A stretch of DNA of 5,029 nt from Nitrospirales bacterium (GTDB taxonomy: Bacteria > Nitrospirota > Nitrospiria > Nitrospirales > UBA8639). Below, in pieces: positions 1 to 4,764 of the stretch (positions within the stretch are counted from its first letter, which is position 1; each line of letters begins with the position of its first letter). Location of the stretch: contig JACDDF010000234.1 in NCBI GenBank assembly GCA_013817135.1, positions 1-5,029 of the forward strand, in the 5' to 3' direction. Under the pieces are notes generated by a model. It had not been told where the DNA came from and did not search any database. It saw only the letters and a list, made by a program, of their open reading frames with translations. The position numbers were made by a program, and so were the translations under genes.

Positions 1-531
1 TTCCGTGACCATTCCTTATCGAATTTTAAACAGGATTATGCCCGTCTCTGGCGGGTGATCGAGCGGTCCTTAGCCGGGCAGAATTCCCAGCATCGACCAC
101 ACGATATCTTAATTCTGTCGGGAGATATTCATACGGGACGGTATGCGGAAGCCCATGGGCCATTTCCTGATGCGCCCTATGGGGTGCCGGAATTCATTGC
201 CTCGCCGGCAGCTATGATCAATCCAGGCAATACCAAACCCGAAGCCCCACCAGAAAAGATCCGGGTTCTTCCCAATGCGGAAGGAAAGGAGTCGGTGTGG
301 CGGATTGATCCTCATACGAACATCGACATCATGACCATTCAGAATAATGTGGGTCTCGTGCGCATGGTTCCCGGAAGTCAGATCGGAGGATCGCCACGAG
401 TACGATTCGAGTTGGAATTATGGAGTCTGCCTGCCAAAGTTATTGAAATTGATTGGGATGAAACCGCTCCACCTCAGGGTCTTGGTGGTCCCTTAGCGCG
501 CTTGTGGAACAAGGAGTTGCTGCTCCGGTAA
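1..531 (+). CDS. Calcineurin/PhoD-like metallophosphoesterase, C-terminal part (5' truncated by window edge)
   Basis: The reading frame is open from base 1 to the TAA at 529-531, giving 176 codons with no start visible in the window. The ATG-like codon at 55 (GTG) is internal, because coding-like sequence continues upstream of it. The clearest motif is LSGDIHTGR, with GDIH encoded at 121-132. It matches the GD(V/I)H metal-binding motif near the C-terminal end of PhoD and related calcineurin-like phosphoesterases. The following VPEFIASPAAMI resembles the post-motif strand of those proteins, and VRFELELWSL resembles their C-terminal beta strands. By family this is a two-metal phosphomonoesterase or phosphodiesterase. 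The substrate cannot be told, and any signal peptide would lie outside the window. The family call rests on one motif plus general layout. The specific PhoD assignment is less certain than the metallophosphoesterase fold. Confidence 0.62.
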   Translation, partial: FRDHSLSNFKQDYARLWRVIERSLAGQNSQHRPHDILILSGDIHTGRYAEAHGPFPDAPYGVPEFIASPAAMINPGNTKPEAPPEKIRVLPNAEGKESVWRIDPHTNIDIMTIQNNVGLVRMVPGSQIGGSPRVRFELELWSLPAKVIEIDWDETAPPQGLGGPLARLWNKELLLR

Positions 532-602
532 TGGGAGATATTGACCTTTCAGCCATGGGTGCCGATGCCATGTCTGTCGAGTGTGTTCTGAGTCACATTT
601 AG
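531..602 (+). CDS. Possible 23-codon small ORF starting on the phosphoesterase stop
   Basis: The ATG at 531-533 shares its A with the upstream TAA (TAATG arrangement). The frame runs 23 codons (begins MGDIDLSAMGADAM) to a TAG at 600-602, just before the ribosome-binding site of the next gene. An AAGGAG at 511-516 lies 14 nt upstream of the ATG, a little far for efficient initiation, but the stop/start overlap could allow coupled re-initiation. The peptide has no recognisable domain, membrane segment or signal. It may be a coupling leader for the 616 gene, a remnant of a longer C-terminus, or chance. Confidence is low because an ORF this short is expected by chance. Confidence 0.2.
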   Translation: MGDIDLSAMGADAMSVECVLSHI

Positions 603-615
603 AAAGGAACTCATC

Positions 616-1401
616 ATGCGCCATTCTCAAACTTCGACCAGAAATCCGGCCATTAAAGACTGGACCAGCAAATATGGAAAACGGACCAACTTGCAGTTTT
701 TTGATGAGGCTTTTACTTCTCTGCAGAAAGAGGGCATTGGCAATCGTGGATTGATGACCGTTGGGCTGATCGGCAGCCGGGATGTTCCCGGGCATACCTT
801 ACGAACGGCCCAGTCCATGTTGCGTTGGGATCTCCGCCCGAGTTTCTGGTCCCATGTCTTTGTGGTGGCAGAACCGGTGACCTCTCGCACCTCATTGAGG
901 TCCCTGCCGATCCTGGAAGTGCCGCTGCATCCACGGAATGGGATCTTCCCCAGGCCGGAATGGAATGGCATCAACGAAGGCACCTTAGGCCTGTATGAGA
1001 ATAAGGATATTGATGCCAATGTGGGGTTGGTGGCGGTGAGCATGTCGGACGAGGATGCCAAGAAACTGAAGAAACGGGCGATGAACTGGAATCAGGATCG
1101 TGTGCGTTACAATTTTTGGGAGATGTTGGGAGTATGGCAAAGCTATCTCTGGTCCCAAGGGGCCAAACGCAATCCGCTGCGGGAAGGCACGCCGATCGCG
1201 GCGTCCTCCTATATTGAATTCATCTTTGAAGGACTCGGTTTGGGCATAACGCCGGGTACTTCCGAGCGCAATAGTGCCCCGGAGCATCTCTGGAATGCGG
1301 CCTGCTGGTGGCACAAGGCTTTCAAGGAGCAAGACCGGAAAGTGGCCGGAATGTTTGTCGCTCGGGATCCGGGCTGCGCCATGGCCTGCTGTGATAAATA
1401 G
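616..1401 (+). CDS. Uncharacterised 261-aa protein, possible permuted papain (NlpC/P60, YiiX-like) fold lacking the cysteine
   Basis: The ATG at 616 follows AAAGGAA (603-609) at good spacing, and an in-frame TGA at 589 rules out a longer form. The TAA... stop is at 1399-1401. I see no signal peptide or membrane segment. The order of elements resembles circularly permuted papain-like proteins. SFWSHVFVVAE (residues 76-86, His80) could be the catalytic His strand. NVGLVAVSMSDEDAKKL (about 135-151) resembles the usual strand followed by a helix of packing residues. ASSYIEFIFEGLGLGITPG (196-214) sits where those enzymes have a Cys-Ser helix and an 'itP' turn. At that place there is Ala196/Ser197 rather than Cys. 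The tail has a Cys cluster (Cys254, Cys258, Cys259; CAMACC). If the fold is right, the protein may be non-catalytic or use Ser. The fold call is inference from pattern only. The 84-nt gap from the phosphoesterase gene allows co-transcription. Confidence 0.7.
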   Translation: MRHSQTSTRNPAIKDWTSKYGKRTNLQFFDEAFTSLQKEGIGNRGLMTVGLIGSRDVPGHTLRTAQSMLRWDLRPSFWSHVFVVAEPVTSRTSLRSLPILEVPLHPRNGIFPRPEWNGINEGTLGLYENKDIDANVGLVAVSMSDEDAKKLKKRAMNWNQDRVRYNFWEMLGVWQSYLWSQGAKRNPLREGTPIAASSYIEFIFEGLGLGITPGTSERNSAPEHLWNAACWWHKAFKEQDRKVAGMFVARDPGCAMACCDK

Positions 1402-1500
1402 GTTTTGTATGTTTGAGGATGTCTCAGTGAATGCGGTGGCAGGTCTTCCGTCATCTCTGCAGTGGGTAGCGAGAATTCATCTGAAAAGAATGAGTATGGG

Positions 1501-1523
1501 TTCCCGATGAACTATGTCGGGAA
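1501..1523. repeat. 7-bp perfect inverted repeat
   Basis: TTCCCGA (1501-1507) pairs perfectly with TCGGGAA (1517-1523) around a 9-nt loop. No T-run follows, so it does not look like a Rho-independent terminator. It resembles the short TTCCCG/CGGGAA intergenic repeats that are dispersed in many environmental bacterial genomes. That link is from general knowledge and was not tested. Confidence 0.5.
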
Positions 1524-1554
1524 TGACACAGTCTGCCATCCTGACCGGGTATTT

Positions 1555-1579
1555 CGGAAGGGAAGTCTTTTACCTTCCG
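1555..1579. repeat. 7-bp perfect inverted repeat
   Basis: CGGAAGG (1555-1561) pairs with CCTTCCG (1573-1579) around an 11-nt loop. It lies 31 bp after the previous stem-loop and is followed at 1600-1610 by a pyrimidine-rich stretch (TTTTTTCC type), but too far away for a classical terminator. It may be part of the same repeat cluster. Confidence 0.4.
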
Positions 1580-1674
1580 TGCCACAGAATCTCAAGTTTT
1601 TTCCTTTCTCCCCAGCTTTAATTTTTTCTGCGCACTGGGATAACAGAGATGCCGAGTGTCGGCCCGGCAGCCGA

Positions 1675-1700
1675 GGTCCTTTTGTTCCGGCAAAAGGACC
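1675..1700. repeat. Perfect 10-bp stem-loop at the edge of a structured element
   Basis: GGTCCTTTTG (1675-1684) and CAAAAGGACC (1691-1700) are exact reverse complements separated by TTCCGG. The stem reads equally on both strands. It directly precedes the larger nested structure at 1711-1834, and I think the two are parts of one dispersed element. No T-run follows on the + strand. Confidence 0.7.
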
Positions 1701-1710
1701 CAAAACCGGT

Positions 1711-1834
1711 GACGCCCCGCCCGGCCTCATGAGATTGATCGGACGCAAGACAGGGGAGGGCGGGTTAACTCGCCGGGCTCAGACAGGCCCGCCAAGAAAA
1801 AGAGCGTCCAATCAGGGGACGGGCGGCAGGCGTC
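1711..1834. repeat. Nested inverted-repeat element (three stacked stems)
   Basis: Three pairs of arms nest inside each other. The outer arms are GACGCCCCGCCCG (1711-1723) with 1820-1834, 13 pairs with a 2-nt bulge. The middle arms are TGATCGGACGC (1736-1746) with GCGTCCAATCA (1804-1814), 10 of 11. The inner arms are GGCGGG plus two G-U pairs (1759-1766 with 1786-1793). The whole 124 nt could fold as one long branched or rod-like RNA, or extrude as a cruciform. Together with the stem at 1675-1700 it looks like a mobile or amplified intergenic element (REP/MITE-like) or a structured RNA. There is no gene inside. Which of these it is cannot be told from one copy. Confidence 0.6.
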
Positions 1835-1872
1835 GGACTATGGATAGAGGCAACAGGGATTTTTATGTTTCA

Positions 1873-1888
1873 GCCAGTCTTTACTGGC
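1873..1888. repeat. 6-bp stem with CTTT tetraloop
   Basis: GCCAGT (1873-1878) pairs with ACTGGC (1883-1888) around CTTT. It is short and could be chance, but it is followed 20 bp later by another stem. Confidence 0.35.
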
Positions 1889-1908
1889 ATGACTTAAAGG
1901 CAAGAATG

Positions 1909-1928
1909 CTTTCGAATTTGTTTGAAAG
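1909..1928. repeat. 8-bp stem-loop with one G-U pair
   Basis: CTTTCGAA (1909-1916) pairs with TTTGAAAG (1921-1928) around TTTG. A role in the TIR gene leader is possible only if transcription starts upstream of it. Nothing in the sequence shows that. Confidence 0.35.
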
Positions 1929-2096
1929 AGGTACCATTCTCCTGTTCCATTCCTTCCGCACAGGCTTTACTTTTTTCGTGTCACTGTCCATCATAGGCGA
2001 TCGCAGGGTCCTTGAATTCTCAGGCCCTTATCGAAGAGACAACAGACCAATGTGAGAGGGCCATAGGGTCCGACAATTAAACCAGGGTTTTTCCCG

Positions 2097-3488
2097 ATGG
2101 CAAGAAAAACCAATCCTGACATTTCTGTAAATCAGCCGCGAATCTTCCTTTCCTATGCCCGGAAAGATGGGGAGGCCTTTGTGCGCGATCTTCGGAAAAA
2201 GCTAACCGAACCTAAAGCTCTGAGCCAGCCCAAATTTTCCCTCTGGCAGGACCGCACCCAAATGGAAGGGGGCAAAGACTGGTGGGATCAAATCCTGGAA
2301 GCCCTCAAGCAGGTGGAATATATGGTGCTGGTTATGACGCAGGCTTCATTGGAATCGCCCATTGTTCGAAAAGAATGGCGGCAGGCCCGCCAGGAAGGAG
2401 TCGGAGTTATCCCGGTATTTGGTCAATCCAATCTTGATCTGACTCAACTCCCGCGCTGGATGCGGGATGTGCATTGGGTCAATACCGAGGTTCCTGAACA
2501 ATGGACCCGCTTCATCCGCACATTGGAAAGTCCCCATCAAGGCACACAGGTGCCGTTTATGCCCGATGACCTGCCCGCAGGCTATGTGCCCCGGCACAAA
2601 GAATTCGAAGAACTGGCCGGGAGGCTGCTGGACCGTGAACAGGAAGCGCCTATTGCCATCACCGCCGCTCTGAAAGGCGCCGGGGGCTATGGCAAGACGA
2701 CGCTGGCTAAAGCTCTCTGCCATGATGAACAGATACAAGATGCCTTTCACGACGGCATTCTTTGGGTGACTCTGGGAGAAGAGCCGAACGTCACGGCCGG
2801 GTTGACGAAACTCTATGCCGCACTCACCGAGGAACGTCCCAACTGTGTGGATGAAGAAGATGCCTCAGCCCGGCTGGCCGAAGTCCTGGGAGACAAGGAT
2901 TGTCTGATGGTCATCGACGATGTTTGGAATGCCGCGCATCTGCGTCCGTTCCTGCGTGGAGGCAAACGATGCGCGCGGATCATTACGACCAGAGACAGCA
3001 CCACGCTTCCGGAAACCGCCAAGCTTCGAGTGCCGGTGGATGCCATGCAAAAACAGGAAGCGTTGGCCATGTTAGCCTTCGATCTGCCGGCCAATGATTT
3101 GGTAAATGCCGAAACGACAGTCCTTCAATCCTTAGCCGCACGATTAGGGGAATGGCCGTTTTTGTTGAAGTTAGTCAATGGCGCTCTGCGGGAACGGGTG
3201 AACACCATGGGGCAGTCCCTGTCAGCGGCACTCACTTATGTGCAAAAAGCCTTGGATAAGCGTGGCCTCACCGCATTTGATTCCAGAAATCCAGTCGAAC
3301 GCAACCAAGCTGTAGCTGCCACACTCGGAGCCAGCTTCGAACATCTAAAAAAAACGAACTCGCCCCCTATCAGGAACTCGCCATTTTCCCCGAAGATGTC
3401 GAAATCCCACTCACCGCGGTCACAAAACTCTGGGGTACGACCGGTGGTCTGGACGACTTCGATACAGAGGAACTCTGCACACGGTTGA
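2097..3488 (+). CDS. N-terminal fragment as read: TIR plus NB-ARC ATPase (463 aa)
   Basis: The ATG at 2097 follows a weak AGGG (2084-2087), and an in-frame TAG at 2064 bars a longer form. Residues 14-109 are a TIR domain: PRIFLSYARKDGEAFV opens it, then FSLWQDRTQMEGGKDWW, MVLVMTQASLESPIV and GVIPVFG. Residues 187-360 are the NTPase: Walker A (GAGGYGKTT; Lys200, Thr201), Walker B (Asp274, Asp275), an RNBS-B-like ARIITTRD (293-300) and a GxP-like EWPFLL (352-357). Residues 401-419 begin the ARC2/winged-helix part (ATLGASFEHLKK). From residue 420 the frame is wrong: the last 44 residues are a Ser/Pro-rich tail of no family character, and the genuine continuation lies in the -1 frame. Taken literally, this product has effector and motor but no winged helix, MHD motif or sensor. 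Confidence 0.85.
   Translation: MARKTNPDISVNQPRIFLSYARKDGEAFVRDLRKKLTEPKALSQPKFSLWQDRTQMEGGKDWWDQILEALKQVEYMVLVMTQASLESPIVRKEWRQARQEGVGVIPVFGQSNLDLTQLPRWMRDVHWVNTEVPEQWTRFIRTLESPHQGTQVPFMPDDLPAGYVPRHKEFEELAGRLLDREQEAPIAITAALKGAGGYGKTTLAKALCHDEQIQDAFHDGILWVTLGEEPNVTAGLTKLYAALTEERPNCVDEEDASARLAEVLGDKDCLMVIDDVWNAAHLRPFLRGGKRCARIITTRDSTTLPETAKLRVPVDAMQKQEALAMLAFDLPANDLVNAETTVLQSLAARLGEWPFLLKLVNGALRERVNTMGQSLSAALTYVQKALDKRGLTAFDSRNPVERNQAVAATLGASFEHLKKTNSPPIRNSPFSPKMSKSHSPRSQNSGVRPVVWTTSIQRNSAHG
3347..3354 (+). other. A8 run: frameshift 1, also a candidate -1 slippery site
   Basis: The zero-frame codons are CTA AAA AAA ACG. The protein family sequence resumes in the -1 frame from GAA at 3356 (ELAPYQELAIFPEDVEIP). 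One missing A would explain it, and homopolymers are typical sites of such errors and of mutation. Equally, A AAA AAA C fits the X XXY YYZ pattern: a -1 slip would read on as K-K-N-E-L-A-P-Y without any change in DNA. A GGAG at 3327-3330 lies 16 nt upstream, farther than in known bacterial stimulators. No strong stem-loop follows closely. Confidence 0.75.
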
Positions 3489-3572
3489 ACCAATTGTCGC
3501 TTCTATTAAAATACGATCCCACTACTCAACACATTCAACTGCATGACGTGGTACGGACGTATTTTGAAGTAG

Positions 3573-3604
3573 CAGGTTGGCTCCCAATTTCCTGCACTCC
3601 ATAG
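3573..3604 (+). other. Frameshift 2: return to the original frame
   Basis: The -1 frame reads LHDVVRTYFEVAG and then stops at the TAG at 3602-3604 after a tail that fits nothing (WLPISCTP). The zero frame, blocked upstream by a TAG at 3570-3572, becomes family-like as SQFPALHRQFLDAYG by about 3582. One extra base in the GGTTGG stretch (3576-3581) accounts for it: removing one T gives V-A-G-G-S-Q-F-P-A-L-H. There is no slippery motif here, which argues against programmed frameshifting at this second point. Confidence 0.65.
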
Positions 3605-3692
3605 GCAATTTCTGGATGCCTATGGTCTGCTAGATGAACCAGCCAAAGCTGTTCAAGATTCCTACCTTTGCCGCTACCTGGCCTATCATCTG

Positions 3693-4400
3693 GTGAAAGC
3701 TGAACGGTGGGAGGATTTTAAAAAAATCCTTCTGAATGTCGATTGGCTCTATGGGAAATTGGAAAGGTTAGATGTGCCTGCCTTGCTCTCGGACTTTAAT
3801 TGGTTGGACCGCGAGAAAGCTCTCAGCTTGGTTCAGGGAGCCATCAGACTCTCAGCCCATATCGTGGGAAAATTTCATCCTCAACTTGTTGGACAGCTAC
3901 TGGGTCGATTACAAACCCTTAAATCCAGTGAAATTCAAACCTTTCTAGGGCAGGCTAAACGTTGGAAGAAACTTCCCTGGCTTCGGCCTCTTCAAGGCAA
4001 TCTGATTGCTCCTGGGGGTCCGCTCATTCGGACCCTCAGCGGGCATGGTGACTCGGTGAGGGCGGTGGCGGGGACGCCGGATGGGAGGCGGGCGATTTCG
4101 GCGTCGGGTGATCACACGTGCAAAGTGTGGGACCTGGCCGGTGGGGAAGACCTGCACACTCTCAGCGGGCATGGTGACTCGGTGAGGGCGGTGGCGGTGA
4201 CGCCGGATGGGACGCAGGTCATCTCGACCTCGGGTGATCACACGTGCAAAGTGTGGGACCTGGTCAGTGGGGAGGAAGTCGCTACCTTTACTGGAGAAAG
4301 TTCTATTTTGTGTTGTGCCGTTTCCCCTGACGGTCGAACGATTGTGATTGGCGAGCAATCCGGCCGGGTGCATTTTTTCCGGCTTGAGGGAGTCGATTGA
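3693..4400 (+). CDS. C-terminal fragment as read: APAF1-like helical linker and three WD40 repeats (235 aa)
   Basis: The GTG at 3693 is the first usable start in this frame, but family sequence clearly begins earlier (about 3582), so it is probably not a natural start, and no Shine-Dalgarno is evident. Residues 1-105 are alpha-helical (ERWEDFKKILLNVDWLYGKLE, then LSLVQGAIRLSAHIVGKFHPQ), matching the helical domain between NB-ARC and WD40 in APAF1-type proteins. After a GGPLIRTLSGH junction come two near-identical 42-aa WD repeats, each with GH, TPDG and KVWDL. A third, divergent blade (AVSPDGRTIVIGEQSGRVHFF) closes the protein at a TGA at 4398-4400. Complete propellers usually need about seven blades, so this domain is short and probably cannot close on its own. 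Confidence 0.8.
   Translation: MKAERWEDFKKILLNVDWLYGKLERLDVPALLSDFNWLDREKALSLVQGAIRLSAHIVGKFHPQLVGQLLGRLQTLKSSEIQTFLGQAKRWKKLPWLRPLQGNLIAPGGPLIRTLSGHGDSVRAVAGTPDGRRAISASGDHTCKVWDLAGGEDLHTLSGHGDSVRAVAVTPDGTQVISTSGDHTCKVWDLVSGEEVATFTGESSILCCAVSPDGRTIVIGEQSGRVHFFRLEGVD
4035..4286 (+). repeat. Tandem 126-bp repeat encoding two WD40 blades
   Basis: Unit 1 is 4035-4160 and unit 2 is 4161-4286, offset by exactly 126 nt (42 codons). The first 37 bases are identical, as is a block of about 34 bases around TCGGGTGATCACACGTGC. Counting by eye, the units are about 85% identical. Such similarity invites unequal recombination or assembly collapse, which could change the blade number. Confidence 0.85.
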
Positions 4401-4404
4401 CTCG

Positions 4405-4488
4405 GTCATCCTGGGAGCATCGAAGGATCCGGTCAAACCGTCCATTTTCAATCCGGGCACAGATTCTTCGCTATCTGCTCAGAATGAC
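4405..4488. repeat. Imperfect long inverted repeat just after the WD40 stop
   Basis: The left arm 4405-4429 (begins GTCATCCTGGGAGCATCGAA) and right arm 4462-4488 (ends CTCAGAATGAC) are reverse complements with a few mismatches and a 2-nt difference in length, around a 32-nt spacer. The arms read like the GTCATTCTGAGC...GCGAAGAATC type of dispersed intergenic repeat known from many bacteria. It begins only 5 bp after the stop codon, so it could stabilise or terminate the transcript, although no T-run follows. Confidence 0.6.
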
Positions 4489-4666
4489 AAATTGATTGTG
4501 TGGTAATCACATCGTATCGTGCTGGCTCCCTGGTGGCATGATACACCCTTAAATTTTCCAGTGACTCTGGTCTTGTCCTGAGTTTTAAAATCCACTACGC
4601 TTCAGCTTCCTTTCCTCCCCTTTGTAAGTGGGAGGATTAACGAGAGGTAGAGTCTGGGATGATGGC

Positions 4667-4695
4667 TTATGAATTTTGAAAGAGCACATTATAGT
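4667..4695 (+). promoter_or_regulatory. Candidate sigma-70-type promoter for the nitrilase gene
   Basis: TATAGT (4690-4695) matches the -10 consensus at five of six bases. TTATGA (4667-4672) is a weak -35 at 17-bp spacing, with three of six matches. Transcription would start near 4702 and give a leader of about 60 nt that includes the hairpin at 4733-4753. It lies inside the MITE-like element. Confidence 0.25.
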
Positions 4696-4732
4696 TGATG
4701 ACCGTAGGCCCTTGATATTTCTACCTCCCCTC

Positions 4733-4753
4733 CCCCTCCTTACAAAGGAGGGG
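4733..4753 (+). promoter_or_regulatory. Hairpin that encloses the Shine-Dalgarno of the downstream gene
   Basis: CCCCTCCTT (4733-4741) pairs perfectly with AAGGAGGGG (4745-4753) around ACA. The right arm contains AAGGAGG (4745-4751), the best Shine-Dalgarno match in the window, 13 nt before the ATG at 4765. In RNA this stem (GC-rich, 9 bp) would hide the ribosome-binding site unless opened by a ribosome, protein or temperature. Confidence 0.5.
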
Positions 4754-4764
4754 AATACGATGAG

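Larger units (their letters stand above)
1402..2096. other. Long non-coding region rich in inverted repeats (695 bp)
   Basis: No convincing gene lies between the 261-aa protein and the TIR gene. A 197-codon open frame spans 1462-2055, but its product is compositionally odd, runs straight through inverted repeats and resembles no family. The region holds at least six separate stem-loops, listed individually. The last 170 bases before the TIR gene contain no promoter match good enough to report; TTTACT/ATCATA at 1966-1995 is poor. The compact structured element at 1675-1834 is the main content. Confidence 0.6.
2097..4400 (+). pseudogene. TIR / NB-ARC / APAF1-helical / WD40 STAND protein, interrupted by two compensating frameshifts
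   Basis: The first and last segments share one frame (0), while about 3356-3575 is coding in another. Restoring one base in the A8 run (3347-3354) and dropping one near 3573-3581 gives a single protein of about 767 aa. In order it holds a TIR domain (about 14-130), a linker, NB-ARC with Walker A GAGGYGKTTLA (194-204) and Walker B LMVIDDVW (270-277), a winged-helix segment with LAIFPEDVEIP (428-438) and an MHD-like LHDVVR (482-487), a helical linker (LHRQFLDAYG onward, 'YHLVKAERWEDF'), and WD40 repeats. By family, ligand sensing by the C-terminal repeats drives NTP-dependent oligomerisation and TIR signalling or NAD+ cleavage, as in NLR-like bacterial defence proteins. That role is inferred. 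The two shifts cancel, so the locus is either a recently broken gene, a sequence-error case, or a frameshifted gene. Confidence 0.8.
4613..4753. repeat. MITE-like element with matching inverted ends
   Basis: The left end CCTCCCCTTTGTAAG (4614-4628) and right end CTTACAAAGGAGGGG (4739-4753) are inverted copies matching at 13 of 15 positions. Each end also folds by itself: TCCTCCC/GGGAGGA (4613-4619, 4630-4636) on the left and a perfect 9-bp hairpin on the right. The interior (about 110 bp) has no gene. The layout fits a small non-autonomous mobile element or a paired REP-like sequence. No clear target-site duplication could be fixed. Confidence 0.45.
4401..4764. other. Non-coding region with two inverted-repeat elements (364 bp)
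   Basis: No credible gene lies here. A reverse-strand open frame at 4585-4944 overlaps the clearly coding nitrilase start and is a shadow. The region contains an inverted repeat immediately after the WD40 stop (4405-4488) and a CCTCCCC-ended element (4613-4753) next to the following gene. Between them, 4490-4610 shows nothing I can interpret. Confidence 0.55.

Noticed and set aside
627..1061. Reverse-strand open frames over the 261-aa gene
   Set aside because: The + strand gene has a good ribosome-binding site and sensible composition; the reverse frames do not.
1966..1995. Possible promoter TTTACT/ATCATA upstream of the TIR gene
   Set aside because: Both boxes match the consensus poorly and the spacing is 18 bp; there is not enough to report a promoter.
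1997..2004. GCGATCGC octamer, the cyanobacterial HIP1 sequence
   Set aside because: I noticed only this copy, whereas cyanobacteria that use HIP1 have it very often. It gives no support for a cyanobacterial origin.
1462..2055. 197-codon open frame on the + strand
   Set aside because: It runs through several inverted repeats, has no convincing start, and its product has no domain and a composition unlike real neighbours. It is best read as repeat DNA that happens to lack stops.
4035..4286. The two direct repeats as a CRISPR or mobile repeat
   Set aside because: They are 126-bp in-frame units coding for WD40 blades, which explains them fully.
3945..4460. 171-codon reverse-strand open frame
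   Set aside because: It is antisense to the WD40 repeats, and its repeated sequence is just the complement of the tandem units.
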